Shown here piece by piece: positions 25,794 through 35,006 of a stretch of 64,000 bases of DNA (position 1 is the first letter of the stretch; every line of letters starts with the position of its first letter). The notes under the pieces are model-generated. The model ran no database searches. It had not been told where the DNA came from and saw only the letters and a list, made by a program, of their open reading frames with translations. Where the stretch lies: contig NZ_JACGWS010000012.1 in the NCBI RefSeq assembly GCF_014397005.1, forward strand, positions 124,001 through 188,000, read 5' to 3'. This DNA is from Kordia aestuariivivens. GTDB lineage: Bacteria; Bacteroidota; Bacteroidia; Flavobacteriales; Flavobacteriaceae. The position numbers and the translations under genes are program-made.

Positions 25794-26903
25794 TTACGAA
25801 TCCATCTTCTCAATATATCGAGAAGGCGTTTCATTCATAATGGTTTTAAACGATTTATTAAACGTAGATTTTGAATTGAATCCTGCATCCATCGCAATGG
25901 CTAAAAGCGTCTGTTTTTTATGTTCGCCTTCTTCAACCTTTGCTAAAAAAGCTTTCACACGATGTTCATTAACATATTCATAAAAGGTTTTTCCATAGAC
26001 AGAATTCAATAACCACGACAAATTATTTGCAGAAGTATCTAGTTTTTTTGCAAGTATCTTTAAGCTTAAATCTGAACGCGTGAAAATTTGCTCTTTATTA
26101 ATCAATTCTTGTAATTTTTGGGTGATGATTTTAATTTCTTCTTGACGTAATCGATCTTTTGTTGTTGTTTTTTCGACAGTTAGTCGGACAATTTCTGGTT
26201 GTGTAAAACTAAAATAACCAACGATAAAAAGGAAAATTGCCATGCTAATCCAAACGAGTTTATAGATGATAAATGAATCGTAACTATGCAGTGCATACGT
26301 CCTAAAAATTCCAATTGACCAAAATATGATGATGGCAGACAATCCGAGTACGATGAACTTTATATACCGTACTAGTTTTTGTGCATGTATAAATTCTTTA
26401 TGCGTCGAATTTTTAATTTTTTTCACAATTCTATAGGATAAAATTGCATACACAATTAGTGAAGTTACGCCAAAAAGTTCCATAGCAAGATACACAATAC
26501 CCATTCCTATTGTATAACTCATGGCAAAGTACTCTTCAGTGGTCAATGTGAGCGTCCAACAGAAAAATAAAAATAATAACAAAGAAGGAATAAAAGGTTT
26601 AAATGTTAATGAATCGCTTGCTCGTTCTTTAAAAACTAAGGTCCTAAAGTAAGTATACAAAAGCGGTCCATACATATAAATTGAACAGTCTGACAGTAAA
26701 GAAAAACGCCAAACTCATAAGCCTTTGATTTGAAATGTCGCCATTTTTCCAGCAAAAATAAATGTGGCAAGCCCAATAATAAAAATAAGTAGTTTATTCG
26801 CTTCTCTGTTTTTTCTGGAAGTAAATTGTAAAGAGAAAATAAGGAATATTCCTTGAATAAATCCAGCGAATAACACAAGGTCTAAGAAAGAAAATGTCAT
26901 CAA
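25794..26903 (-). pseudogene. AraC-family membrane regulator interrupted by in-frame TGA
   Basis: Two ORFs in the same frame are separated by one TGA (26715-26717, codon 63). The first 62 codons give membrane spans (LVLFAGFIQGIFLIFSL, KLLIFIIGLATFIFAG). After the TGA the frame continues without shift as VWRFSLLSDCSIYMYGPLLY, with five or so more spans, then an AraC-type HTH (LSLKILAKKLDTSANNLSWL, IAMDAGFNSKSTFNKSFK). The full 369-codon product fits 7TM-AraC regulators of Bacteroidetes. TGG (Trp) to TGA would explain it. The 3' part has a possible restart at 26675. It may be a recent pseudogene, a restarted protein or a sequence error. Confidence 0.85.
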
Positions 26904-26949
26904 TTTTTTTGTAGTTAAAGATAAACAGAATTTACTTTATAAAGTATCA

Positions 26950-26969
26950 ATGTGTACATTCGCACCTAT
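26950..26969 (-). promoter_or_regulatory. 20-bp box, copy 1 (upstream of broken AraC gene)
   Basis: ATGTGTACATTCGCACCTAT, 47 bases upstream of the AraC start. It matches boxes at 27079 and 27523. Likely autoregulatory site, by inference. Confidence 0.55.
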
Positions 26970-27078
26970 ATTTTGCAAAAAAATAACAGACTTTAACAAG
27001 CTGTAGAAATTTTTGAAATATAAAATAGTTAATCGTGGAACAATAGATTCATGAATCTTACAAACTACTTAGTTGTAA

Positions 27079-27098
27079 ATGTGTGTATTCGCACTCAC
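27079..27098 (+). promoter_or_regulatory. 20-bp box, copy 2
   Basis: ATGTGTGTATTCGCACTCAC, 95 bases upstream of the precursor start at 27174. Confidence 0.6.
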
Positions 27099-27173
27099 TT
27101 TAGGTAAATATTAACAAAACAGAAAAAGGCATCTGCTACTTTTATGATATTATAAATCTTAAAAAAGTATATC

Positions 27174-27410
27174 ATGAAAAAGAAAAGATTAAAAAGTTTA
27201 TCATTGTGTAAAAAAACAATCTCCAGATTTAATGAAGTAAATCAAATAGTTGGAGGAGAAGATACCGTCAGTGATGAAATTTTATGTATGGAAGAATTTA
27301 CAGAAGGTTGTGCCCCATCGTTTGTAAATGGGTGCGCAACAGTAGAACCTCGACTTTGTTTCTCATTGGCGCCCATGTACTGTACAACAACACCTATATT
27401 TTGCGGCTAG
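27174..27410 (+). CDS. RiPP precursor peptide, 78 aa
   Basis: The leader MKKKRLKSLSLCKKTISRFN is followed by EVNQIVGG, with the junction at residues 27-28. The core has six Cys with Thr and Ser nearby (LCMEEFTEGCAPSF, NGCATVEPRLCFSL, YCTTTPIFCG). The Cys inside the leader (LSLCKK) is unusual for the set. It has its own upstream 20-bp box and its own terminator, so it is expressed as a single gene. Confidence 0.82.
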   Translation: MKKKRLKSLSLCKKTISRFNEVNQIVGGEDTVSDEILCMEEFTEGCAPSFVNGCATVEPRLCFSLAPMYCTTTPIFCG

Positions 27411-27440
27411 ACTCGTTTATGGTGATAAAAAATAATAGTT

Positions 27441-27471
27441 AAAAAAGTATCGTGAAAACGGTGCTTTTTTT
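27441..27471 (+). terminator. Terminator of the 78-aa precursor
   Basis: AAAAAAGtAtCGT-GAAA-ACGgTgCTTTTTTT, 31 bases after the stop codon. Confidence 0.75.
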
Positions 27472-27522
27472 CTTTTTATAGTGTGTCATATTCTGAATAT
27501 ATTGACATAAAACTTCGTGTGA

Positions 27523-27542
27523 ATGTGTACAATCGTATCTAT
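27523..27542 (+). promoter_or_regulatory. 20-bp box, copy 3
   Basis: ATGTGTACAATCGTATCTAT, 94 bases upstream of the precursor start at 27617; spacing is the same as for copy 2 within one base. A TACTTTCG -7-like box follows at 27581-27588. Confidence 0.6.
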
Positions 27543-27616
27543 TATGAGTAAAAAAATGATATTTCAAAAACTTGATTTTTTACTTTCGTTTCAACATTAA
27601 TTTAAAACAAATTATT

Positions 27617-27913
27617 ATGAAAAAGCAAAAATTAAAAAGCTTATCGCTAAGCAAAAAAACAGTGTCAAAACTAGATCATTATTCTTCGATTAAAGGAGGA
27701 GGACACACGGATGGATGTTTCTACACCGATAATACAAGATGCCAAACGCAACAAGAATGTGTTTCCAGAGATCCAGGATGTTTAACGCCAACTGGTATTA
27801 GTGCATGTTTAGCATGCTTTGAAATCTACACGGAAGGTTGTGGACAAAGTTATTTAGGTCAATGTCCAACAAATGGAAATGATTGTGATACTAATGTAAC
27901 GGCTTGTATTTGA
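27617..27913 (+). CDS. RiPP precursor peptide, 98 aa
   Basis: The internal ATG was chosen because it gives the leader MKKQKLKSLSLSKKTVSKLD; the in-frame ATG 45 bases upstream adds no leader-like residues. The junction is KGGG at residues 26-29. The long core contains ten Cys (DGCFYTDNTRC, QECVSRDPGC, SACLACFE, EGCGQS, GQCPTNGNDCDTNVTAC), the most of any precursor here. It has its own 20-bp box. Its TGA overlaps the TTG from which a degenerate precursor-like frame can be read. Confidence 0.83.
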   Translation: MKKQKLKSLSLSKKTVSKLDHYSSIKGGGHTDGCFYTDNTRCQTQQECVSRDPGCLTPTGISACLACFEIYTEGCGQSYLGQCPTNGNDCDTNVTACI

Positions 27914-28044
27914 GTAAATTATATTTTAAAAATAAATTTTTTTCAAAGAAATTAAGTTTTAAGAAGACATCAATTTCATCACAAGAATCACAAACTATTT
28001 CTGACGATATAACAGCAACCAACTGTTGTTCCGTAAATTTTTGA
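27910..28044 (+). pseudogene. Degenerate precursor-like frame
   Basis: Reading from the TTG that overlaps the previous stop codon gives 44 codons with KKLSFKKTSISSQESQTIS, a weak echo of the leader KSLSLSKKTVSKL, and the end TNCCSVNF. There is no ATG, ribosome site or GG junction. Sequence beyond the stop in another frame (SNWTDAYLPVHSDC) may be the rest of a frameshifted core. A terminator follows at 28115. It is probably a relic. Confidence 0.4.
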
Positions 28045-28114
28045 AATAGGATCTAACTGGACAGATGCTTATTTACCAGTTCACAGTGACTGCGATAAGT
28101 TTGTAGTAAAACGA

Positions 28115-28140
28115 AAGGAATGTCGAAAGATGTTCCTTTT
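28115..28140 (+). terminator. Terminator downstream of the degenerate precursor frame
   Basis: AAAGGAA pairs with TTCCTTT around 12 bases, followed by TTT. Its presence supports a former or present transcript. Confidence 0.7.
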
Positions 28141-28187
28141 TTTAATTTTTGTATCTTCATAAAGATATAAACCAAAACTAAAATATC

Positions 28188-28346
28188 ATGAAAAAAAGAG
28201 CAATCAAAAGTTTAGCAATTAACAAGAAGACAATTTCTAAATTTAGTGCAATAGAAAAATTAAAAGGCGGAAGAAACACTTCACACACAAGTTGTTTGTG
28301 TATAGATACCGTATGCGAATGTGATGGAGAAATTCCATTCCGTTAG
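28188..28346 (+). CDS. RiPP precursor peptide, 52 aa
   Basis: The leader MKKRAIKSLAINKKTISKFS is followed by AIEKLKGG, with the junction at residues 27-28. The core has four Cys (TSCLCIDTVCECDGE). The gene is below common ORF cutoffs. It has its own terminator 25 bases downstream. No 20-bp box was found in front of it, so its control may differ from the two precursors before it. Confidence 0.82.
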   Translation: MKKRAIKSLAINKKTISKFSAIEKLKGGRNTSHTSCLCIDTVCECDGEIPFR

Positions 28347-28370
28347 AGGCTACAAAAGAAAATTACTTTA

Positions 28371-28397
28371 AAAAGGCGCTAAATGCGCCTTTTTTTA
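28371..28397 (+). terminator. Terminator of the 52-aa precursor
   Basis: AAAAGGCGC-TAAAT-GCGCCTTTT followed by more T. Confidence 0.9.
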
Positions 28398-28431
28398 TGA
28401 GTAAACTTCGTATTTGTATGTAAACAGAGTA

Positions 28432-28623
28432 TTAGTCGGTACACATACCATCCATACAACAACCAAGACCAGTTGGAGAATTAGGATTGTCATAACAAGG
28501 ACATCCTTCACTCTCTGGAGTACATAAAAAGATGCTACACCTTCCAAAACTACCTTTAACTGAAGATTGCTCAGATTTGTTTAACGATTTGGCTCCTTCA
28601 AGATTTAAAATTGATTTTAACAT
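28432..28623 (-). CDS. Secreted Cys-rich peptide with LNKxEQ leader, 63 aa
   Basis: The leader MLKSILNLEGAKSLNKSEQS with SVKGS differs from the KK-leaders. It resembles the LSKxEQKxIxGG leaders of Bacteroidetes bacteriocin-like peptides cut by C39-type exporters. The probable cleavage is after KGS (residue 25). The core has seven Cys (GRCSIFLC, GCPCYDN, GCCMDGMC). A half-conserved TTACGG box lies 57-62 bases upstream. Disulfide-bonded secretion is likely; no exporter is in the window. Confidence 0.75.
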   Translation of the reverse strand: MLKSILNLEGAKSLNKSEQSSVKGSFGRCSIFLCTPESEGCPCYDNPNSPTGLGCCMDGMCTD

Positions 28624-28738
28624 GATACATAATTTATGGTTAATAAGTTAAAAAGTTAAAAAAAAGCGCAAACAGTTCGTTACGGTAAACCCCTATTTAA
28701 CGTTTTTAATAATATAGAAATGAAGTTTTATAACCTGA

Positions 28739-29458
28739 TTATTTAAATGCTTTTCGGGTACGTTTTCGAAGTTTGGCAAGTCGATCTTTATAATACACTT
28801 TCAATTCATCAACAAACGTATACGGATTTTCATATTCGCTAAGTACTTTATATAAGGATGAATTTTTTAATTGGTGCAATTGTTCTCTAAGTGCGTCAAT
28901 CTCAATTGTTATATGTGAAGTTGTACTTGCGTGAATTGCCACAGTAGCGTTTTCTGTAAGTGCTGTTAAAGATGCATCACTAAAAATATGCGCATGATAG
29001 GCTTGTAGCGCTTTCAAATCACCTTCTTTATAAATTTGAATCAACTTTGTGGTGACTTCGGTTGCCAATTCGGTTTGTTCAGGTTCCATCGAAAACGTAT
29101 CTGGATGCACGTGAAACATGGCTTCTTTATACAATCGTTTTTTCTCTTGGGCATCGTCACTATTGATTGTTTTCTCGCTTTGTACAGCAACTACTTTCAA
29201 GCCTTTTGGCGCGATATATCTCTTTCCGCGTTGTTTTTGTGACAAACGTTGTTGTTTTTTGGAAAGTTTCAATTCCTTATAAATCACAGTCAACTCTTGA
29301 ACTTCCACAATTTCGTCTGCCAAATGTGAGTAGAGTAGTGCTTTAAACGTTTGCACTTCTTGTTCCATTGCATCATATTCTTTCTGCAACTTTTCCAATT
29401 GCAATTGAAAATCAATTGCTTCAAGATTCGTGCTTACGGGAAGATTTTCTTCAGACAT
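28739..29458 (-). CDS. J-domain-like coiled-coil protein
   Basis: The start at 29458 (MSEENLPVSTN) was preferred over an upstream ATG that adds only nine residues. The first 90 residues form coiled coil and a basic stretch. Around residues 120-165 is a J-domain-like segment, KRLYKEAMFHVHPDTFSMEP, with the HPD motif of DnaJ-family co-chaperones, followed by helices. The end is rich in Lys and Arg. It may act with DnaK or be a diverged J-protein; no client is evident. It is monocistronic. Confidence 0.7.
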   Translation of the reverse strand: MSEENLPVSTNLEAIDFQLQLEKLQKEYDAMEQEVQTFKALLYSHLADEIVEVQELTVIYKELKLSKKQQRLSQKQRGKRYIAPKGLKVVAVQSEKTINSDDAQEKKRLYKEAMFHVHPDTFSMEPEQTELATEVTTKLIQIYKEGDLKALQAYHAHIFSDASLTALTENATVAIHASTTSHITIEIDALREQLHQLKNSSLYKVLSEYENPYTFVDELKVYYKDRLAKLRKRTRKAFK

Positions 29459-29485
29459 GACACAAAAATACAATACAAAATTCAA

Positions 29486-30144
29486 AAAGCTTCTGCGAGT
29501 TGTGATTCATGTTAAATTAAAAAAAAAGTGATTGTTTATTTTTGGTAGTTTGTTCTTTTTCTAAAGTATATGGAAAAACATTAAGAAAATGGTTAGGTCG
29601 AAATAATGCTTACAGTAAAAACCCCATATACAATCTATATGTATATAGGGCCTTTATTATAGGAATACTAAGTATCGTTACATTCTCTTTTCCAAGTCCT
29701 AATCCAGAATATAGTTTGCCTACAGACACCTGTTTTCTTACTTTTATGATTCCCTATCCAAGGTCTTTTCCATCTTGACATAATAATAAATTTTAAGATT
29801 AATAATGATGTAAATGTATTTTAGAAAGCTTAAGAAAAAAATAGTCAATCTATTATCAGTTGACTTCAATAGATAAACTAAAGGAAATAATAAACAAACT
29901 GTTATTAATATGAACGAAACAAAACAATCCTGAAAAGGCAATTGAATATTATAAACAAAGTACAGATAGTTTTGGGGAATTGAGAGAGAACTGCTAGTTT
30001 GTTCTTTTGTTTATGTTGTGTCACATCGAACGCAGTTGAGATGTTGTGAATCAAACAGTATTATCAATTCATCTAAAGTTTTGTAAAGTATATTGATAAA
30101 CTTTAATTTTAAGTACCTTTAAAACATCAATCAATAATAAAAAC
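29486..30144. other. 660-bp intergenic region, mostly noncoding
   Basis: Contains a long hairpin (CCCcATATACA / TGTATATaGGG, 29622-29650), a TPR-like coding remnant (29926-29997) and a REP-like TCACATCGAACGCAGTTGAG stretch near 30021. Short ORFs here have no coding character. Confidence 0.55.
29926..29997 (+). pseudogene. TPR-gene remnant
   Basis: An open stretch reads NPEKAIEYYKQSTDSFGELR, then ENC and a stop. This is a canonical TPR helix pair with no start or other repeats around it, so it is likely the residue of a deleted TPR gene. Confidence 0.4.
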
Positions 30145-31278
30145 ATGTACGCGCACATTGAAGCTACCGTAACGGCAATCGTTTGTTTGCTTACAGCATT
30201 CGTCATTCAACGTATTTATGACAAAGAACAAAAACGACAAGACTTACAAACCATCACTGGAATTAAATGGTTTGGCTTGGCAATTTTCGCTTGGGGAATT
30301 GGCGCATTTGTTACCTTAATTTCTACCAAATACTTTGAATTCTCTGCAAGTTCAAAATGGTTAATTTATTGGAGCGTTTTCATTTCGCTCATCAATTCGT
30401 TGTTCATTCTTTTGTCATTACCTTCTATAGAGCATCAAAAAGAACGCAATATGATTGTTCGCATTGTCGAACGTTTTTCTGTAAAAGAATTCATGATGCT
30501 ATTTGGCGGAATCTTCAGCATGATCGCTTTTGTTTTCATTGCAACTTCGTACAACAATCAAGAAATTAGCAACACGTTTATTTGGTTGATAGACATTCCT
30601 ATTTCACTTGTGGTCGCACTGGCTTTATTATATGAATTGAACAAAGCATTTTCCAATAGAAATATGAAATTCATGTATTTGCCTTGTTTTTCATTATTTA
30701 TTTTGATCGTAATTGCGGTTTCACACAGAATCATTCCGTATGAAATGGTACAAGAATATATAAGCTTATCCAATTGGAGTTTACTAGGAATCATTACGGC
30801 ATTATCGTTTAAATTCATCTTCATCTTACTCTTTTCTATTCTTTTATACAGTTGGAAATTCCTCTCAGAGAAAGAACAACAACAATCTGAATTTGTATTG
30901 CTTGAAGCGGAACGGAATGCATTGCGTTTGGAAAATGAAAAATTGAAAACCGCGAATGAAAGTCATATTGACACCATTCAATCCATCACCAAAAAATTAA
31001 ATCAAAAGAAAAAGAAAGTTGCCAAGCTGCAAGAAGCATCAAAAATTATTTTATCTGATCGACAAAAAGAAGTATTGGCAAACTTAGGATTGTGCGGTGC
31101 AAAAAAATCATACACAGAAATCGCCGAAGCCATGCACATAAGCGTTGATGGTTTTCAGGCGCACATCTATCAAATCAAAAAAATACTCAACATTAGCGGT
31201 TCTGCTGGAAAAGAACAACTCATTGCGTATGCCACAGAAAATGACTTACTTCAATATGCTACAATTGAGTGTGATTAA
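30145..31278 (+). CDS. Membrane LuxR-type (GerE-like HTH) regulator
   Basis: Seven or so membrane spans occupy residues 1-245 (for example AIVCLLTAFVIQRIY, IFILLFSILLYSWKF). A coiled coil follows (about 250-310, rich in Glu, Lys and Gln), then a LuxR-like HTH: LSDRQKEVLANLGL ... KSYTEIAEAMHISVDGFQAHIYQIKKILNI. The layout implies signal sensing in the membrane and DNA binding in the cytoplasm. No kinase or receiver domain is present. It precedes the alanine/glycine symporter by 99 bases, so it may control it, on position only. Confidence 0.85.
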   Translation: MYAHIEATVTAIVCLLTAFVIQRIYDKEQKRQDLQTITGIKWFGLAIFAWGIGAFVTLISTKYFEFSASSKWLIYWSVFISLINSLFILLSLPSIEHQKERNMIVRIVERFSVKEFMMLFGGIFSMIAFVFIATSYNNQEISNTFIWLIDIPISLVVALALLYELNKAFSNRNMKFMYLPCFSLFILIVIAVSHRIIPYEMVQEYISLSNWSLLGIITALSFKFIFILLFSILLYSWKFLSEKEQQQSEFVLLEAERNALRLENEKLKTANESHIDTIQSITKKLNQKKKKVAKLQEASKIILSDRQKEVLANLGLCGAKKSYTEIAEAMHISVDGFQAHIYQIKKILNISGSAGKEQLIAYATENDLLQYATIECD

Positions 31279-31377
31279 GTACATACTTAACCATTGTCAA
31301 CACTAGAAACAGCAATGCGTAACCTTTTATAACTTTAGGATACTTTTCATCTTCGTGCCAATCAAACAAACGAACAG

Positions 31378-32982
31378 ATGAAATCAGTACGATTATGTTA
31401 CCTAAGTTTCTTACTTCCTTTTTTAGCGAATGCGCAAGACGAATTACCATCGTTAGATGCACGGATCAATGAAAATTTCCGAAACGCTACAAGTTGGTTT
31501 ACCGATGCCATTTTTGCAGAAATACCAATCACAGATGAAGTCGGAATTCCATGGGTTTTAATCGTACTGATTATTGGTGCAACGTATTTTACAACGTACT
31601 TTAAACTCATCAACATTCGCGGATTTTTCACCGCGATTAAAGTAGTTAGAGGAAATTATGACGATTTAGAAGACGATCACATCGTTGAGGTTTCTGATTC
31701 AGTTCATACCACCGAAAATAACGACAATCCTGATACCATTCGTATTGAAGGAAATCATGGTGAAGTATCACACTTTCAAGCACTCACAGCAGCTTTATCG
31801 GCAACTGTCGGACTCGGAAATATTGCAGGTGTTGCGATTGCGTTGTCTATTGGCGGACCTGGCGCTACCTTTTGGATGATTCTCGTCGGATTCTTAGGAA
31901 TGGCGTCCAAATTTGTAGAATGTACACTTGGTGTAAAATATCGCGAAGTAGACGAAAATGGCGTTGTATATGGCGGACCCATGTATTATTTAAGCAAAGG
32001 ATTGCGTGAAAAAGGTTTGCAACGTTTTGGGAAAATTTTAGCCGTAGTATTCGCAATTATGTGTATTGGTGGATCGTTTGGTGGCGGAAATATGTTTCAG
32101 GTAAATCAGGCATTTCAGTTATTTCAATACGTAACTGGCGGCGAAGAAAGTATATTCTTCGGAAAAGGTTGGTTGTTCGGATTGATCATGGCAATTTTCG
32201 TCGGCATCGTGATTATTGGCGGCATTAAAAAAATAGCAAAAGTCACAGATAAAGTTGTTCCAATCATGGTTGCGGTGTATGTCCTTGCTATTTTGGTTAT
32301 TCTCGGAATCAATTACCAAAGCATTCCTGCGGCGTTTGGTGAAATATTTAATGGTGCTTTTAGTTATGAAGGTGTTGCTGGCGGATTCATTGGCGTATTA
32401 ATTCAAGGATTCAAACGTGCGGCATTTTCCAACGAAGCTGGAATTGGTTCATCGTCTATTGCGCATGCGGCTGTAAAAACAAAATATGCGGCAAGTGAAG
32501 GTTTAGTTGCTTTACTAGAGCCATTTATTGATACGGTTGTCGTTTGTACCATGACAGCACTCGTTTTGATCATTACAGGGCAAATTACTGCGGGAAATGA
32601 AGTTTCCTTTGAGCAAGGAGCTATCCTAACTTCCAATGCACTAGAAAGCGGTATTTCGTGGTTTCCATACCTATTAACCGTTGCTGTGATTCTATTTGCG
32701 TTCTCTTCTATGATTTCGTGGTCGTATTATGGACATCAAGCGTGGTCGTACTTATTTGGACGAAGTAAAAAAGCGGAATATACCTATAAAACCATCTTTT
32801 GCATGTTTGTTATCATTGGCGCGGCGGCAAGTTTACAAGCCGTTGTAGATTTCGCAGACGCAATGGTTTTTTCAATGTTAGTTCCAAATATGATCGGATT
32901 GTATCTATTAGCGCCAAAAGTGAAAGAAGAATTAAAGCGTTATAAAAAAGCGATTCAAAAGAAAGAAACGTCTACTGAATAG
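31378..32982 (+). CDS. Alanine/glycine:cation symporter (AGCS family)
   Basis: The 534-residue membrane protein carries the AGCS signature [21 protein letters not shown] (about 140-160) and [21 protein letters not shown] (about 343-363), as in DagA/AlsT sodium- or proton-coupled alanine carriers. It begins with a cleavable-looking hydrophobic segment ([15 protein letters not shown]) before the first transport helix, seen in other Flavobacteria members. Its 3' end overlaps the convergent TlpA-like gene by 11 bases. Confidence 0.93.
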   Translation: MKSVRLCYLSFLLPFLANAQDELPSLDARINENFRNATSWFTDAIFAEIPITDEVGIPWVLIVLIIGATYFTTYFKLINIRGFFTAIKVVRGNYDDLEDDHIVEVSDSVHTTENNDNPDTIRIEGNHGEVSHFQALTAALSATVGLGNIAGVAIALSIGGPGATFWMILVGFLGMASKFVECTLGVKYREVDENGVVYGGPMYYLSKGLREKGLQRFGKILAVVFAIMCIGGSFGGGNMFQVNQAFQLFQYVTGGEESIFFGKGWLFGLIMAIFVGIVIIGGIKKIAKVTDKVVPIMVAVYVLAILVILGINYQSIPAAFGEIFNGAFSYEGVAGGFIGVLIQGFKRAAFSNEAGIGSSSIAHAAVKTKYAASEGLVALLEPFIDTVVVCTMTALVLIITGQITAGNEVSFEQGAILTSNALESGISWFPYLLTVAVILFAFSSMISWSYYGHQAWSYLFGRSKKAEYTYKTIFCMFVIIGAAASLQAVVDFADAMVFSMLVPNMIGLYLLAPKVKEELKRYKKAIQKKETSTE

Positions 32983-34627
32983 GAGTTGCGGATTGCGCAT
33001 TGTCAATAATACGCTCAAAAAATTCCTCATCGGATGGGCTTGGCGCGCTATTCACGATAATCTTATGATGCTTGTCAAAAACTACATATCTAGGAATTTG
33101 ATGAACTTCAAGTACTTTGGCTAAAGATGATTTTTTTCCTTTTAGTAATAAATATGAATTTCTAAAATGTAAAAACTCATTTAATTGTTCACCTTTTTTT
33201 AACCATTTTTCACGATCAGAATCAATAGAAAGATAAATCCATTCTACATTATTTTCCACCGACAAACGATCTTTAAATGGTTTGCTTTCCTGAATTTGGT
33301 TGATACATGGTGGACACCAACTCGCCCAAAAATCAACTACTTTAATTCGTTTGTTGGATCGATTAAAAATGTCGCGTAAGGTAATCGTATCACCTACATG
33401 ATTGATCATTTTTGAATTTAAAGCGCTTTCAGAGAGTTTGAAATCGTAGGTGAGAATGTCATTTTTAATTTCTTGCATTTTCTTTCTGTATGATTTCTTA
33501 TCAGCAATTGTTTTACTATATTCATCAATAAGATTGAGCATGTATTTTCGGTTTTCATCGCTATATGTAAATCCTTTACTGTAATAATCTCTAATCATTC
33601 TGCCGATGGCATACTCTTTTAAATCTCCTTCTAGATTCTTATCAATATATGTTTTTTCAGCGATTAATTTTTCTTTGGAATAGGCTGGGTAATCAGAAGT
33701 TTCGAAGTAATTACGTATGAAAGCATTAATGTTATTTTTAAAAAAGTGACTATGACGCAATGCTTTTGAATCTTTAAACTTTTCAATTTTCATATTGTCT
33801 AAATATGAAGTCAAATCAAAAATCACTTCTTTGGTTGAATATTCTTTTTGCGCAAGGTTTTTCAAACAGTCAGCTTCATTAAAGTAAATGTCTAGTGTTG
33901 TTGCTTTTACATTTCGTGGATTGATGAGGTTGTTGTAGTATTCAAATTCTAAATGTTCATTAAGCACATCTAGAAACTCTTTGGAAAGCGCATGTATAGC
34001 TTTGTAATTTGCAACAAATTTCTTCTTCTGTTCATATATAGATTTAATTTCTTCTTTATATAAAAAAAGATCCCCTGCATAAGGAGATTTTGAATAACGT
34101 GGAGTTTGTGCGTCTAGTTCTGTAAATAAATTATTTTGTGCGGCATTTTTTCCTATAAATACTATTTTTTCATCCTTAACCTCAAATTGAATCGTATCAT
34201 TTGGACTGATAAAAATATTTGTAGAATAACGTTTCTTATCACCACTTGGAGAGAACTCCATTAATAAAGGTTCGTCTATATTTTTTAAAATAATTTGGGC
34301 GTAATCATCTTGTATGCTTTTCTCAATATCTTGATGTGGTTTTCCGAAAAGGTACGCATCATTTATAAAATTTGGTCGTTTAAAAACTCCTGGATCATCT
34401 GATTTCCCAATAACTACTATGTTATTGTTTTCTGTTTCTTTGATTCTATGAGTAACTAAAGCGTTATAAGTTGGTGGCTCAAGAAATGATTCCGACTCAA
34501 TATCTTGATTACTAATTGAAATTGAAGTCTTTAATTGGTCTATGGTAGCTGTTGAACTTGTCAAGTAAACAATAGCCAAGAAGGCAAATATGACTATGAC
34601 AGACAACTTGTTTTGCGTTTTTTTCAT
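32972..34627 (-). CDS. TlpA-like thioredoxin-domain protein (disulfide reductase)
   Basis: A membrane anchor ([16 protein letters not shown]) leads a 551-residue protein. The middle is a long helical region. The C-terminal thioredoxin fold has [11 protein letters not shown], Cys438 and Cys441, and the cis-Pro loop IPRYVVFD. Relatives reduce periplasmic disulfides or mature cytochromes. It follows the VKOR-peptide unit on the same strand but has its own palindromic box (34676-34693) and is separated from that unit by a strong terminator. The context suggests redox work on the four-Cys peptide; that link is inference. Confidence 0.88.
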   Translation of the reverse strand: MKKTQNKLSVIVIFAFLAIVYLTSSTATIDQLKTSISISNQDIESESFLEPPTYNALVTHRIKETENNNIVVIGKSDDPGVFKRPNFINDAYLFGKPHQDIEKSIQDDYAQIILKNIDEPLLMEFSPSGDKKRYSTNIFISPNDTIQFEVKDEKIVFIGKNAAQNNLFTELDAQTPRYSKSPYAGDLFLYKEEIKSIYEQKKKFVANYKAIHALSKEFLDVLNEHLEFEYYNNLINPRNVKATTLDIYFNEADCLKNLAQKEYSTKEVIFDLTSYLDNMKIEKFKDSKALRHSHFFKNNINAFIRNYFETSDYPAYSKEKLIAEKTYIDKNLEGDLKEYAIGRMIRDYYSKGFTYSDENRKYMLNLIDEYSKTIADKKSYRKKMQEIKNDILTYDFKLSESALNSKMINHVGDTITLRDIFNRSNKRIKVVDFWASWCPPCINQIQESKPFKDRLSVENNVEWIYLSIDSDREKWLKKGEQLNEFLHFRNSYLLLKGKKSSLAKVLEVHQIPRYVVFDKHHKIIVNSAPSPSDEEFFERIIDNAQSATPIQ

Positions 34628-34675
34628 TTCGAATAAAAATATGCTATTAAATGTAGGTAAATGATTTCAATTAAA

Positions 34676-34693
34676 ATTACGGGAAGCCGTAAT
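34676..34693. promoter_or_regulatory. TTACGG-N4-CCGTAA palindrome, copy B
   Basis: ATTACGGGAAGCCGTAAT, 49 bases upstream of the TlpA-like start. Same spacing as copy A (12970-12985). Confidence 0.6.
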
Positions 34694-34717
34694 AGGGATG
34701 AATTTTAATAAATATTT

Positions 34718-34758
34718 AATACTAAGAGCGTTATTTTGCAAATGACGCTCTTAGTATT
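34718..34758 (-). terminator. Terminator after the four-Cys peptide
   Basis: AATACTAAGAGCGT pairs perfectly with ACGCTCTTAGTATT. On the minus strand it ends the VKOR-peptide unit before the TlpA-like gene begins. Confidence 0.85.
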
Positions 34759-34765
34759 TTGGACA

Positions 34766-34978
34766 TTAATTTCCGCCACCAGAGCAGATTTTGGCACCGC
34801 CACGACCTTCACATGCTGCGTCCATTTCATCACAGCTACTTATTGTGTGTGAAGTTTCATCGTTACACAATACCGTTGCATCTTCATCACTCAGTGATGC
34901 TTCTCCAAATCCTGCAACGATTTCTCTCATTTCTGCTCTGCTTAAGTTTTTAGTGTTTTTTAGGTTTAAAATTTTCAT
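34766..34978 (-). CDS. Secreted four-Cys peptide with LSRAEM leader
   Basis: The 70 residues start MKILNLKNTKNLSRAEMREI, with VAGFGE next, the LSRxEMKxIxGG type of leader found on Bacteroidetes peptides exported by C39-type transporters. The likely cut is near residue 23-25. The remainder holds Cys at 38, 49, 56 and 65 and is acidic, then Gly-rich at the end (CEGRGGAKICSGGGN). Two disulfides are possible. It starts 28 bases after the VKOR-thioredoxin gene, so the two are probably co-transcribed. Confidence 0.8.
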   Translation of the reverse strand: MKILNLKNTKNLSRAEMREIVAGFGEASLSDEDATVLCNDETSHTISSCDEMDAACEGRGGAKICSGGGN

Positions 34979-35006
34979 AATAATAAAAAGTTGATTTAAT
35001 AATTGC

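Noticed and set aside
26715-26717. TGA as a selenocysteine codon
   Set aside because: No SECIS-like hairpin directly after it and AraC regulators are not selenoproteins; a nonsense change is simpler.
29542-29778. 78-codon plus-strand ORF in the intergenic region
   Set aside because: No leader, domain or codon character; it covers a hairpin and looks random.
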